This document shows, one piece after another, positions 51,296 through 60,537 of a DNA stretch of 64,000 nt (the first letter of the stretch is position 1; each line of letters begins with the position of its first letter). The translations under genes and the position numbers were made by a program. The DNA is from a virus: IMG/VR virus record IMGVR_UViG_3300014720_000021, positions 29,377-93,376 of that record. One strand, given 5' to 3'. The notes beneath the pieces were generated by a model. That model had not been told where the DNA came from, made no database searches, and saw nothing but the letters and a program-made list of their open reading frames with translations.

Positions 51296-51742
51296 TTATT
51301 GTGCCACACCATTACTTTCTGTAATATTGATATTTGTACCAACAACGGTTACAGGTCCACCACCATTTGCACCACTTGCATTTATAATCATAGCACCAGG
51401 GTCAATTACGCTACTTATTTTCATTTCAGTTTGTATGGCATTGACTATTTCTTCCATTCTTATAAGTTCTAATGCTGTCATAACATTATTACCTTCTTGA
51501 AATATTTCACCGTTAACAGCGTCTGATTCTGAAAATCTGGAAATAACTCTTGCAGCAATATCACGAGCGCTAAGACCTGGTCTTAGTTTAGCACCGATAA
51601 AAATTAACGGTGGTGGTAATGTATCTGCTGGTTGTTTCATTAATGAGAAAGCTGATAGCAATATTTTTAAGATATTACTCATAGAACTGAAACTACCGTT
51701 AGATGTCGTTGATTTCTGTGGACTTCTATTACATTCAGCCAT
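51296..51742 (-). CDS. Putative structural protein, 148 aa
   Basis: Small beta/alpha protein with KLRPGLSARDIAARVISRFS in the middle and a Gly/Asn-rich C-terminus (NASGANGGGPVTVVGTNINI). Low charge. Twelve-base gap to the coiled-coil gene. Its company suggests tail or baseplate; the family is unrecognised. Confidence 0.5.
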   Translation of the reverse strand: MAECNRSPQKSTTSNGSFSSMSNILKILLSAFSLMKQPADTLPPPLIFIGAKLRPGLSARDIAARVISRFSESDAVNGEIFQEGNNVMTALELIRMEEIVNAIQTEMKISSVIDPGAMIINASGANGGGPVTVVGTNINITESNGVAQ

Positions 51743-51744
51743 GA

Positions 51745-53178
51745 TTAAAAAGTTATTGGACTATTTTCGCGAATCATTCTTATCACGTCCTGTGGTACAC
51801 CGACAAGACTTAATAAGATGGCTAATTGAGCGTTTGCCTTTTCTTTCAACGCCTCAACTTGATTTGCGGCAATTAATTTTGTTATATATTTAAGTACTAA
51901 TTGTAATAATATTGTTATTATTTTATCTCTAATAACATTAATTATTCTTTGTATAAGTACTTTATTCTGTTTAAGTAAATCTATAGGATTTGTAAATTCC
52001 GCACCAAATCCATGAACAATCTTATAGTTCAATAAGAATATTGAAATAACCTTTGGTCCTAATATAGCATTAACATAGGCTTTAATTAATGATTTGAACA
52101 TAAGCCCCATAAAATCCAATTGAACAGCATATTCATCAACAGGGTCACCAGCAAAACTGGATACGTGGTTGGCCATATCATTAAGATTGGTTCTAATAAC
52201 TTCATGTTGTTCAAATCTTGTACCAGCTGACACAGAAGTAAATTGTTCTTTTAGTGCTGTTAAGAATTCGATTGGCATATTTACATCAACATCACCACAG
52301 GTTTTAATTTGTCTAATACCGTTACGTCTATTTGTTGCAGCTTCTTTTATATCCTGTAATTGTTCATTTGTGAACTCAAAATAAGTGTCATCGATAACAT
52401 AATCGTCATCAGCATTGGTAATACATTCAATGACAGCATTAATTTTTTCTTCCATTTCCAATTGTGATTCACTCTTATTCACTGATAGATTAAAAGAAAC
52501 ACTACCGAATAAACCATCAATTAATTTGGTTATAAGTTGTGTTGATGGAAACATTGTTAGACTGTCAATAAAGTCATTATTTAGGTCAGTCAATGTACGG
52601 GTATCGTATGCTGGGTCAGCTTTAATTGTTAACGTATTATATGGCACGTTTGAACCTTGGTTGAATTCAAAGGTTAAAATTCCTTGCCATGAATATTGTG
52701 TACCTTCGTCTTGAATAACGTAATATAAGAAAGTATTAAAATCAGTTGAGCCAGTTTGTGCTGCGATATCTTCATAAATAAGATTACCAGCTTGTGTTGT
52801 TGGGTCGGTTTTTAATATTTCAAAGAAATCGATTTTCTTTACTTGTATCTGTATACCAGAGCCAGTACTTTGTAACCATGATGGTAATGATGGGTCAACA
52901 CCACAGGATGTGAGGCTTTTTAATTGGACCTTTAAAACGTCTTTAACAACGTCTTCCATTGTTTCTGACGCATATGATAGTATATCAACTAAAGTGTCCC
53001 TAAGTTCTTCAAAACCAGTTAATGATAATATAAGGTCTATTAAGAATTGTTGTGGGTCAGCTGAATTGTTGATTGATGGGAATGAGTTATTTATCTTTAG
53101 CTGAGGAAAATCATCAGTTAAAGTACGTAACGCTGAAATGTTACCAAATACCTTTTCTTTGTCCTTTAATATTGGCAT
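51745..53178 (-). CDS. Putative tail/baseplate protein, 477 aa
   Basis: Large soluble protein with an early coiled-coil-like region (FEELRDTLVDILSYASETME), a beta middle (GSNVPYNTLTIKADPAYDTR), and a C-terminal half with several hydrophobic helices (about 350-380 and 405-450; KIITILLQLVLKYITKLIAA) that could cross or insert into a membrane. It is separated by two bases from the gene downstream. I cannot link it to a named T4 gene. Confidence 0.5.
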   Translation of the reverse strand: MPILKDKEKVFGNISALRTLTDDFPQLKINNSFPSINNSADPQQFLIDLILSLTGFEELRDTLVDILSYASETMEDVVKDVLKVQLKSLTSCGVDPSLPSWLQSTGSGIQIQVKKIDFFEILKTDPTTQAGNLIYEDIAAQTGSTDFNTFLYYVIQDEGTQYSWQGILTFEFNQGSNVPYNTLTIKADPAYDTRTLTDLNNDFIDSLTMFPSTQLITKLIDGLFGSVSFNLSVNKSESQLEMEEKINAVIECITNADDDYVIDDTYFEFTNEQLQDIKEAATNRRNGIRQIKTCGDVDVNMPIEFLTALKEQFTSVSAGTRFEQHEVIRTNLNDMANHVSSFAGDPVDEYAVQLDFMGLMFKSLIKAYVNAILGPKVISIFLLNYKIVHGFGAEFTNPIDLLKQNKVLIQRIINVIRDKIITILLQLVLKYITKLIAANQVEALKEKANAQLAILLSLVGVPQDVIRMIRENSPITF

Positions 53179-53564
53179 TATTCGTCATCTTGATTTTTTG
53201 TCTTGCTTCGTTCTTCAATCATTTTTCTAACCATGCTGAAATCATCCAATTTTACCTCACCGCCTGAAGCGTTTGCTAACGTTGCGGCAACATCACCAGC
53301 ATGTTTTATTGAGTCATTCTGTAATCTAGCAATTTCCAACTTAACCTTTATATTTGCAGTTTTTTCTTTAATTGCATCAGTTTTGGCCTTTGAAATCTTT
53401 GTATAATCATCAACATCGACAGGTTCTGCTGAAGTTGATAGTTCGGTTATTGTTGATTGTGCGTCTCGTATATTTGCACAGGCTTCATTATAAACCTCCT
53501 GTAATACACCTTCTAAACTGGTTATATTATTTATTTTGACTTGTTGTTTCTTTTTGCGTGGCAT
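53178..53564 (-). CDS. Small coiled-coil protein, 128 aa
   Basis: Basic start (PRKKKQQVK), long helix and coiled coil in the middle (ISKAKTDAIKEKTANIKVKL), acidic C-terminus. Small terminase subunits have this kind of shape, but there is no DNA-binding helix-turn-helix and the location in the tail operon argues against it. First gene of the late operon 53564-50032. Confidence 0.45.
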   Translation of the reverse strand: MPRKKKQQVKINNITSLEGVLQEVYNEACANIRDAQSTITELSTSAEPVDVDDYTKISKAKTDAIKEKTANIKVKLEIARLQNDSIKHAGDVAATLANASGGEVKLDDFSMVRKMIEERSKTKNQDDE

Positions 53565-53582
53565 GATTATTCAATTTATATA

Positions 53583-53591
53583 TATAAATAT
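53583..53591 (-). promoter_or_regulatory. Late-type promoter for tail operon (ATATTTATA)
   Basis: Minus-strand CGATATTTATATATATAAATTG, 18 bases before the ATG at 53564, lying just beyond the stop of the sigma-factor gene. Confidence 0.6.
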
Positions 53592-53609
53592 CGTATAATC
53601 AATAATTTA

Positions 53610-54347
53610 TTAAAGGTCACCATTATCGATACCATCAAATTTTATCAAACCATACATTACTTTATATCTTTTCATTGAGTGTCGTATATCTTTGGTCGAT
53701 AACCCAGAGATGTTTCGCATTATCTCCAATATTGCGATTTTATTGTATTTGTTACCTTCACTTAATGCTTTTAGTATTGTTTCACGTTCTGTCAATATGG
53801 TAATTAAGGTATTACCAACCTTTTCCTCAATATCGGTTAATTTTCTAATATCGCCATTATTTGATGCGATTATTTCTTTTTTTATTCCAGTAATTAAATT
53901 TTCGATAAATTTATCCAGATTAATATCTGTGGATTCCATTTCATATTGATATTCATCAGTTGTTTCTAAATATCCCTTTACGTTATCCCAAGAATCAAAC
54001 TTTTTTAAAGTTTTGTCATCATCGATAAGTCTACCAATCAGATAACGCTTAATAATTGTCCCATAGTAAGAATAAGCTTTTGTATTCTTTGTACCATCAA
54101 ATTTATCCGCTTTCATTATTAAGTTGCTGAGAGCATCAGCATGCAATTCTTCAAATGATATGCCTTCTCTATAGAGCTTGTATCTTTTTATGATGTATTC
54201 CACCATCTTATTCAGAGGCTCCCTTAGGTGTTTGTTATAGATTATGTTACGTTCAGTTTGTGACTCTGAGCTAACATAATCTATAACTGCTTGTTCTTGC
54301 TCTGGGCCGAAATAGTTATTAGATGTTTTTTTTCGTCCCTTTGCCAT
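53610..54347 (-). CDS. gp55-like: Late-transcription sigma factor (gp55-like)
   Basis: 245 residues. An N-terminal half resembles sigma-70 region 2 as reduced in T4 gp55: MVEYIIKRYKLYREGISFEE, then LMKADKFDGTKNTKAYSYYG, corresponding to the F-D-x-x-K-...-A-Y-x segment of gp55, and TIIKRYLIGRL. The C-terminal part is helical and ends acidic, comparable with the clamp-binding tail of gp55, though I did not see that motif clearly. gp55 directs host RNA polymerase to late promoters; the ATATTTAT motif of this window is the natural target. The gene lies upstream of, and outside, the late tail operon. Confidence 0.6.
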   Translation of the reverse strand: MAKGRKKTSNNYFGPEQEQAVIDYVSSESQTERNIIYNKHLREPLNKMVEYIIKRYKLYREGISFEELHADALSNLIMKADKFDGTKNTKAYSYYGTIIKRYLIGRLIDDDKTLKKFDSWDNVKGYLETTDEYQYEMESTDINLDKFIENLITGIKKEIIASNNGDIRKLTDIEEKVGNTLITILTERETILKALSEGNKYNKIAILEIMRNISGLSTKDIRHSMKRYKVMYGLIKFDGIDNGDL

Positions 54348-54356
54348 ATTATTGAT

Positions 54357-55148
54357 TTAAGCTTCGTATTTTATTTTTCTATCTTCTGACCAATAATATT
54401 CTTTTTTAGCTTGGTCAAGCCACCATTTTGACTCAACAGGGTTAAGCTCTGAAGTATATGAATGAAATAATGAACCTTCGCGCATATTGGTGTGCTTATA
54501 ACCGAATTTCGGTATTGTCATTACTTTGGCGTCATTATATGTCATTCTAAGTAGGAATTCATAAATAAATGTCAATTTAATTGACGGTTTGAATCCACCA
54601 AAATTGTCGAATAGTTCTTTTTTGATTACCATACCATCAATATTAAAATTTTGATACGCCAACAAAGCACCATTATCCAACATACCCATTTCATCTGAGA
54701 ATCTATATGCCCATACAGCTTCGTTTGTTGTACCAACAAATTGCCCATTACCATCAACGTCAGCGATTATTGGTAAGAATACATCCACTTCTGGATAAGC
54801 TTCTTTATATTCGACAACATTCTTAAACCAGATTTTAGCATATTCATCATCATATTCCAATATTGAAAGGTAGGTCGTTTCAACTTTGGATACACCAAAA
54901 TTAACTTGACTACAGAAATCTGTTTCACCGTCATTTTCCAACACCTCAAAGATTGTTTTATTTTCACCAAAATCATAGGTTGACATATATTTGAATGCGT
55001 CACCCCCTTTTGGTACAACAATAAGTACCTTATCAGGCATTATTGTTTGTAGATTAATACTTTGAATTGCTATATCAAATAACGGTTTAGTGTTATCATT
55101 CAATTCATGTACGGGTAATATTACCGTTACGTCAGTTTTATTGCTCAT
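54357..55148 (-). CDS. Glycosyltransferase, GT-A type (GT2-like)
   Basis: 263 residues. Starts with TDVTVILPVHELNDNTKPLF and an IQSINLQTIMPDKVLIV strand, the nucleotide-sugar-binding half of GT-A enzymes. The acidic metal motif is in LEYDDEY. The acceptor side has a tryptophan-rich end. Overlaps the next glycosyltransferase by 11 bases. Acts in the cytoplasm on virion protein, DNA or lipid-linked acceptor; the target is not known. Confidence 0.7.
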   Translation of the reverse strand: MSNKTDVTVILPVHELNDNTKPLFDIAIQSINLQTIMPDKVLIVVPKGGDAFKYMSTYDFGENKTIFEVLENDGETDFCSQVNFGVSKVETTYLSILEYDDEYAKIWFKNVVEYKEAYPEVDVFLPIIADVDGNGQFVGTTNEAVWAYRFSDEMGMLDNGALLAYQNFNIDGMVIKKELFDNFGGFKPSIKLTFIYEFLLRMTYNDAKVMTIPKFGYKHTNMREGSLFHSYTSELNPVESKWWLDQAKKEYYWSEDRKIKYEA

Positions 55149-56271
55149 TTGTTTCAGTTTTAGTTTCTTGTAATTGATTTGTTTTTTCCATTAGAGTTTC
55201 AATCTCAGCAATTCTATTAGCTACTAAATTGTTATAAACAACCTCTAATTTATCTTTTTGTGCATCTGGTGTGTAATGACCTCTTGACGTTTCCATACCA
55301 TCTAGGATTTCAGCTGGTTCGCTATCTTCTAAATAAAGTTTAAGATATCTACCTATTAGTTCTGGTATGTTCTGTGTAGTATTCGTCCAAATACCGTTAT
55401 CTTTAACAATTGGGTAACCATCAGCATCTTTAGTTTCCATCCATTCAGGTAGAATGTTTGGCATTTTACCGATTACTGGTGTTCTACACTCCATAGCTTC
55501 GATTGGGAATGTACCAAAACCAGATAAGTCATCAACCCATACCGCTAAGCAAGATTCAGCCAATTCTTGCGCAAATTGTTTTCTTGGTAACCCTCTAAGT
55601 TCTTTGAACGTAATCCATTTATATAACGGGTATTGTAAGTAGAATGACTTGGTTATTTTAATAATGTCACTTTGATTTCTAGCGACTAAAGTAACAATCG
55701 GTTTTTTAGGCTTATCATTGGGTTTAAAGTATTCAGGAATACTAACTGGGATTACATGTGCATTAATGTCTGGAAAGTGGTTTTTAATATGTTCAGCAAC
55801 CCTATTACTGGTTGTAATTACATCATTGAATCCATAGTCAATTGTCCATCTTCTACCGATTGGTAAAACCTCAAACATATATTCTGGACTTTGTGCGAAA
55901 ACAATTTTCTTACAAGCCATATTTTTTACCTGTTCCATTACACTGGCAAAAATCTCAGGAATGAACATAAAGTCACTAGGCTTTACCTGTAGTTCTTGTG
56001 ATTCAATTGAAATGTGGCTTAGTTCGGCATATTCTTCACCTAACCAATCTGCGATACCCATACCCTCATCGTTACCTCTCAAACGGTAATCGTTTCTCTC
56101 GTGTAAAATATGGGCTTTATAACCCATTTCGGTCAATAGTTTTACATGTTCATAGATATTGGCAACACCAGCGGTTGGATTACCCTTCGTATCCAATGTG
56201 AAAAAGTAAAAGTTTGATTCTTTGTTTTTTAGTTCATTAAGAACAGTTTCTAATTTATTAGTACTTTCCAT
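55138..56271 (-). CDS. Glycosyltransferase, GT-B type (GT4-like)
   Basis: 377 residues. N-terminal Rossmann-type half with ANIYEHVKLLTEMGYKAHIL; the C-terminal half has the GT4 pattern IVTLVARNQSD, then AESCLAVWVDDLSGFGTFPI followed by EAMECRTPVIG, the donor-binding E-x(7)-E region. It has a charged C-terminal tail. It is paired with the GT-A gene downstream and a phage GDP-fucose route at 59602-61532, suggesting glycosylation of a phage or host surface structure. Confidence 0.75.
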   Translation of the reverse strand: MESTNKLETVLNELKNKESNFYFFTLDTKGNPTAGVANIYEHVKLLTEMGYKAHILHERNDYRLRGNDEGMGIADWLGEEYAELSHISIESQELQVKPSDFMFIPEIFASVMEQVKNMACKKIVFAQSPEYMFEVLPIGRRWTIDYGFNDVITTSNRVAEHIKNHFPDINAHVIPVSIPEYFKPNDKPKKPIVTLVARNQSDIIKITKSFYLQYPLYKWITFKELRGLPRKQFAQELAESCLAVWVDDLSGFGTFPIEAMECRTPVIGKMPNILPEWMETKDADGYPIVKDNGIWTNTTQNIPELIGRYLKLYLEDSEPAEILDGMETSRGHYTPDAQKDKLEVVYNNLVANRIAEIETLMEKTNQLQETKTETNEQ

Positions 56272-56273
56272 TT

Positions 56274-56603
56274 TTATTCGTAAGTTTTTATTATATTATA
56301 ATTTTCCAATGTATTGAATGCCATAACAAAGTCAAGTGGGGCATCTTTTAGTATTTTTTGTATCCCAAGCCCATTATCACCATCTTCTGGCGCATATCGC
56401 ATAACCGACTCCAATAGTGCTGAAGTTATCTCGTATTTTACTGTATTTATTTCTAACATGGATGGTGTTGATTTAACAGTTTCTTTAACTATTTTGTTAC
56501 CATCTTTATCGGTGGTCGTTTCAACCATTTTTTCTTCGTAGAATTCTTCTTTTTTTTCTGTAACAAAGTCACAAAAAGCGTCAATATCAATGTAATAATC
56601 CAT
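56274..56603 (-). CDS. Hypothetical 109-aa protein
   Basis: Acidic helical protein with N-terminal IDAFCDFVTEKKEEFYEEKM, a mid segment of Thr/Lys strands and a C-terminal helix (LDFVMAFNTLENYNI). Two bases from the glycosyltransferase gene. Not recognised. Confidence 0.5.
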   Translation of the reverse strand: MDYYIDIDAFCDFVTEKKEEFYEEKMVETTTDKDGNKIVKETVKSTPSMLEINTVKYEITSALLESVMRYAPEDGDNGLGIQKILKDAPLDFVMAFNTLENYNIIKTYE

Positions 56604-56617
56604 TAAGTTTTATTTTT

Positions 56618-57211
56618 TTAGTTATTTTCAATAATCGTTTGTCGTAAACCTTCATCACTAATAAAATCCAATAAGGATTCAATTGTAAAATCAGCTTCAT
56701 CTTCAGTATTGTATGAACATTTAACCTTTACAGCTGTTTTACCCTCTGGTTTTGATTCTAAAGCCATTGGATTAGCTGTTATTAGAATATCAGCATGTTC
56801 CCACATTTCTTCATACGATTTGAAAAATTTGATATTAGGGATTTCACATTCAAGTTTTGATAGAAAGAATAATGTGGCTGGAATTGCTCTACCAACCTCT
56901 CTGGACATTATAACAAATTCAACATCTTCCTCTTCGTCAATCATATCCATATATAATGTGTTAAGTTTACCCATTATATTGTCATGTAGTTGGTCTGGAT
57001 GACCGAATATCTCCAAAGAAGCTTCTTTATAGAAAAGATTATACATCTCTTCTTTTGATTCGAATTTATAATGTTTTACCAAATCAAAATCGGTAACATC
57101 ATCTTCAGTAACAACATATTCTTCGTCCTCACGTATTTTAGCCATAACATAACTTAGGTGGCCTAGGAAATCACGTAAAACCTCATCAATAGTAATACCT
57201 ATAACTGTCAT
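56618..57211 (-). CDS. HAD-like protein, possibly inactive
   Basis: 197 residues. N-terminus IGITIDEVLRDFLGHL aligns with motif I of HAD nucleotidases (usually hydrophobic-D-x-D-G/E-V-L), but the nucleophilic aspartate is threonine here, while the second aspartate remains. Later FVIMSREVGRAIPATLFFL corresponds to motif II (hydrophobic-S/T), and ADILITANPMALESKPEGK to motifs III/IV. If it descends from a 5'(3')-deoxyribonucleotidase, it should not form the phospho-enzyme. Degenerate or regulatory use is inferred. Confidence 0.45.
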   Translation of the reverse strand: MTVIGITIDEVLRDFLGHLSYVMAKIREDEEYVVTEDDVTDFDLVKHYKFESKEEMYNLFYKEASLEIFGHPDQLHDNIMGKLNTLYMDMIDEEEDVEFVIMSREVGRAIPATLFFLSKLECEIPNIKFFKSYEEMWEHADILITANPMALESKPEGKTAVKVKCSYNTEDEADFTIESLLDFISDEGLRQTIIENN

Positions 57212-57229
57212 TTTAATAAGTTTAGATTA

Positions 57230-57259
57230 TTAATATATGACAGATAATGGTTAAGTCAA
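57230..57259 (-). promoter_or_regulatory. Possible host-type promoter (TTG-N19-TATATTAA)
   Basis: Minus strand TTGACT, 19 bases from TTG, TATATTAA, 18 bases before the ATG at 57211. The -7 box deviates at its last two positions. It would drive the sigma factor and glycosyltransferase operon 57211-53610. Confidence 0.35.
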
Positions 57260-57260
57260 G

Positions 57261-58163
57261 TTACCATTCGATATTATCAGTTATGAATTTTTTAATACGC
57301 TCAATCAATGTTGGTTTTTTGGGTATTAATTGTTCTAAACTTTTAATTGTCTCAGTTGATGTATTTTCGGTTAGCAATTGTTTTTTGGTTTGTGGTTTTG
57401 GTTTTTCGCCTCTAAGTTCTTTACTTAGTTTTTCGATATCTTCTTTTGGGTAGTTGTCCAATATTTTACCAATCAATGGGTTTCTAACTACATCAGAATT
57501 TTTAAACTCAAAGAAGCCTATTTCTGGTATATTCTGGTGTTTCATTATTATATCAAATAAACCACTGTCTCTCACATTCTTGTATCGGTCTGATTGGTCT
57601 AAGTCACCAGACAATATTAATTTACTATTTGACCCAATTCTGGTTAATATTGCTTTGCATTGGCTTGGTGATAGATTCTGAGCTTCTTCTATAATGATGA
57701 TAGCGTTATCGATACTTTTACCTCTAATGAAACCTAGTGGTTGAATTATTAAACATTCTTTTTCCTCCAATCGCATTCGATTATATTTACCGATTATCTT
57801 ATCAAATATATCCAAAGATGATGCGATATGTGGTTCAAGTTTTTCACGTTCAGTACCTGGAATAAAACCAAGTTTTTCGTCAGCTTCAACCGCAGGTTTT
57901 GATATTATAATTCGTGTGTAATTGTTTGATACATTTTGTAGTAATTCAATTGCTCTTGCTATTGAAACAAACGACTTGCCTGTACCGCTAGGCCCATATG
58001 CTATAGTTATTTCGTGGTCACTTATTATTCGAGCATATTCTTTTTGTGCCTCGTTTTTACATTTAAGTCTATATCTTTCTGGTAGTATTTTATTTACTAT
58101 TGGTCCTAAATTAAAGTCTTCAGTTCTTGGGTTACTTGAAGGTCTTGTGGTTTTTTTTGCCAT
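57261..58163 (-). CDS. phoH-like: PhoH-like ATPase
   Basis: 300 residues from the ATG at 58163 (MAKKTTRPSSNP); a longer frame from a TTG would overlap the upstream gene and adds an unlikely segment. P-loop is TIAYGPSGTGKSFVSIARA (about 74-90), Walker B in AIIIIEEAQNLSPSQCKAIL, with NSKLILSGDLDQSD as the next helicase-like motif. The rest of the PhoH core is present. PhoH proteins are predicted RNA helicase/ATPases and frequent in phages. The C-terminal 90 residues are a charged extension without motif. Confidence 0.85.
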   Translation of the reverse strand: MAKKTTRPSSNPRTEDFNLGPIVNKILPERYRLKCKNEAQKEYARIISDHEITIAYGPSGTGKSFVSIARAIELLQNVSNNYTRIIISKPAVEADEKLGFIPGTEREKLEPHIASSLDIFDKIIGKYNRMRLEEKECLIIQPLGFIRGKSIDNAIIIIEEAQNLSPSQCKAILTRIGSNSKLILSGDLDQSDRYKNVRDSGLFDIIMKHQNIPEIGFFEFKNSDVVRNPLIGKILDNYPKEDIEKLSKELRGEKPKPQTKKQLLTENTSTETIKSLEQLIPKKPTLIERIKKFITDNIEW

Positions 58164-58209
58164 GTATTGTAACTCTTTACTATTAAATATTCTCGACAAC
58201 TTATAAAAG

Positions 58210-59181
58210 TTATAAGTAGTCAATATAATTTACACAATCTGGAGCATTTTCTTTTCGTTCAACCATTTCATATTTTGAATCCAATTCTTTTTCTCTGAAT
58301 TGTTCAATTATGCTTTCAGCCCATACAATTGGTTTTGCAATGAATTTTATAACATAACTACCATCAAATTCTATTATTTTATCGTATGATTCTATCGCAA
58401 ATTCAAAGTATCTATTATCGGAAATTCCAGTATCTTTATACGTCACAAATGATATTGAATCTATATTAATTAGTGTTGATATTCTTGGGTTTTCAATTGT
58501 TTTTTTAACATCTATAATGAACATTTTATGTGTTCTATCATATTCGTCTGGATATTTGTTAACATAGAATTCCAATAATTTTGTTTCACCATTTATGTCT
58601 CTGACATTTAATTTTTTAAGATATCGTTCTAATTTGAATTTTGGTGGGTATGTTCTTTTGATTAGTATTTTACCCTCTTTTTTAACGTATGTAGTATATT
58701 CGCTTAGGTCTATACTACCTAAAGGGTTTGATTCTATTACACCTAAAGAGTGTTTGGTTTCATCAACTTCTTTCAATATATTACCATCCAACATATCGGT
58801 ATAACCCATTGTTTCTGATGACGTATTATCAATTACCAATTCAAGTTCATATGGGTCATTATCATCTATTTTGACCTTTTTAAGTTTTTGTTTATAGACC
58901 TTATCTTTTGCCTCATACTTAACATTACCATCTTTATCGGTTGATATTGTAACGTCTTTACCTTGTAGGTAATCAAGAATCTTAAACATTCGCCATCTAA
59001 GATTTTTAACCTCTTGGGTAACACGACCTTGCATAAGGTCAAGTATAAATTGATTTTGATTAACTTGTTGTTCTTGGCCTATATCATCGGATAATGAACC
59101 GCCACGTTGTTTAAGAGCATTTCTTTCAACGTTTGCCAAGGCCAGCATAAGGGCCAACATTTGACTGTGTAACCATTTCAT
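58210..59181 (-). CDS. Hypothetical 323-aa protein
   Basis: Starts with a helical WLHSQMLALMLALANVERNA segment, then a charged helix, then a beta-rich domain with repeated V-K-K-E-G / T-Y-P-P turns and a final acidic end (ENAPDCVNYIDYL). No catalytic motif recognised. Four-base overlap with the gene upstream. Confidence 0.5.
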   Translation of the reverse strand: MKWLHSQMLALMLALANVERNALKQRGGSLSDDIGQEQQVNQNQFILDLMQGRVTQEVKNLRWRMFKILDYLQGKDVTISTDKDGNVKYEAKDKVYKQKLKKVKIDDNDPYELELVIDNTSSETMGYTDMLDGNILKEVDETKHSLGVIESNPLGSIDLSEYTTYVKKEGKILIKRTYPPKFKLERYLKKLNVRDINGETKLLEFYVNKYPDEYDRTHKMFIIDVKKTIENPRISTLINIDSISFVTYKDTGISDNRYFEFAIESYDKIIEFDGSYVIKFIAKPIVWAESIIEQFREKELDSKYEMVERKENAPDCVNYIDYL

Positions 59182-59441
59182 TTTTCTGCACGTAATTGTT
59201 CACTTTTTCTAACTTTATTCAGTTCAACAAATAACTCATCAATATAATTAAGCATATCATCTTTATCACCGTCAAATTTACGTATAAACCAATCTAAAAA
59301 TGAAAGCGTGACGCCACAATGTTCCGTTACGGTGTTAAAGTATCCTATATCTCTAATATGATGTTGTGCTTGATTACCGATTAACATATCAATAATCGCT
59401 ACTCTGTCTTTAATATCAACTGTTTCTTTATTTTTATGCAT
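59178..59441 (-). CDS. Hypothetical 87-aa protein
   Basis: I use the ATG at 59441 (MHKNKETVDIKDRVAII), which overlaps the end of the 54-residue gene upstream by eight bases; a TTG at 59465 is possible. Helical with a WFIRKFDGDKDDML segment. Not recognised. Confidence 0.5.
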   Translation of the reverse strand: MHKNKETVDIKDRVAIIDMLIGNQAQHHIRDIGYFNTVTEHCGVTLSFLDWFIRKFDGDKDDMLNYIDELFVELNKVRKSEQLRAEK

Positions 59442-59598
59442 TAAGTATATTGTTTTCTTGGTCAATAATAAAGTGTCTAATTGATTGTTTCTTTACAAAT
59501 GATAATGCTTTATCAAAACTATCAAAAGTCTTTACTAATGTGAACGGAACTAACGGTTCCATGTGTCCATATGATACTGAGTCAAATATTCTATACAT
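59434..59598 (-). CDS. Small protein (54 aa)
   Basis: Open frame with ATG at 59598 (MYRIFDSVSYGHMEPLVPF) and a helix (SFDKALSFVKKQS). Fills the gap between two genes and overlaps the next by eight bases, which supports it. Function unknown. Confidence 0.45.
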   Translation of the reverse strand: MYRIFDSVSYGHMEPLVPFTLVKTFDSFDKALSFVKKQSIRHFIIDQENNILNA

Positions 59599-59601
59599 AA
59601 T

Positions 59602-60537
59602 TTATTTCCTTACTTTATCGTAATTATTAACAAACCACTCAATTGTTTCTTTTAAACCATCACGCAATGGTGTAAACTCAAAATCTGGTAAATATTTTTT
59701 TAACTTTGAATTATCTGTAGGTTTTCTATATTGCCCGTCTGGTTTACTATCATCCCAAATAACATCCCCAGTGAAATTCATTAACTCAGTAATTAAATTG
59801 ACGACCTCTTTTATTGAAACTTCTACAGATGGTGATAGTATTATTGGTTCTGGTTCATCGTAATTAGTTAAAACCCATTCGGTTAATTTAGCCACGTCTT
59901 TATTATACATAAACTCCCTTAGTGGTTTACCTGTACCCCAAACGATTAAAGGTTCATTATTAATTTTAGCTAAATAACATTTATGAATTAATGACGGTAT
60001 TACGTGACCATTTTCAATGTTAAAATTATCATTGATTCCATATATATTGGTTGGTATAACACATTTATAATTTAGACCATATTGTTCTCGATATGCTCTT
60101 ATCTGTATATCAGCCATACGTTTAGCATGGGCATAGGCATCATTTGAATTATGTGGTGGGCCTAAGTGTATTTTATCTTCGGTTAAAGGGTATGTAACGT
60201 CATCTGGAAAAATGCATGTTGATAAAAATACAACAAGATTTTTAATATTGTATTTTCTACAGGCTTCTATAACGTTAGTATTCATCATTATATTATCATA
60301 GAAGAATTCACCCTTATATGTCATATTAGCACCGACACCACCAACCTTAGCCGCAGTATGAATAACTCTATCAACAGCATAGTCACCTTGTCTATCCCTA
60401 TCAGTATAGAATTCAAATATATAGTCGGTACTTTTTTGGTTTCGTAAATCACACACTTTTGAATTTAGCGCTATGATATTACCCTCAAATTGTGAACCGA
60501 TTAAACCACTTTGACCTGTAACTAAAAGTCTCCCCAT
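59602..60537 (-). CDS. fcl/wcaG: GDP-L-fucose synthase
   Basis: 311 residues. An SDR-type Rossmann start (LLVTGQSGLIGSQFEG), HTAAKVGGVGANMT, and a YAHAKRM (Y-x-x-x-K) catalytic pair at about 135-140. PTNIYGINDNFNIENGHVIP is characteristic of GDP-fucose synthase. It converts GDP-4-keto-6-deoxymannose, made by the neighbour at 60522, into GDP-L-fucose by epimerisation and NADPH reduction. Overlaps the dehydratase gene by 16 bases. Confidence 0.85.
   Translation of the reverse strand: MGRLLVTGQSGLIGSQFEGNIIALNSKVCDLRNQKSTDYIFEFYTDRDRQGDYAVDRVIHTAAKVGGVGANMTYKGEFFYDNIMMNTNVIEACRKYNIKNLVVFLSTCIFPDDVTYPLTEDKIHLGPPHNSNDAYAHAKRMADIQIRAYREQYGLNYKCVIPTNIYGINDNFNIENGHVIPSLIHKCYLAKINNEPLIVWGTGKPLREFMYNKDVAKLTEWVLTNYDEPEPIILSPSVEVSIKEVVNLITELMNFTGDVIWDDSKPDGQYRKPTDNSKLKKYLPDFEFTPLRDGLKETIEWFVNNYDKVRK

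Noticed and set aside
53178-53564. Small terminase subunit
   Set aside because: Shape is compatible, but there is no DNA-binding motif, and it lies in the tail operon far from terL.
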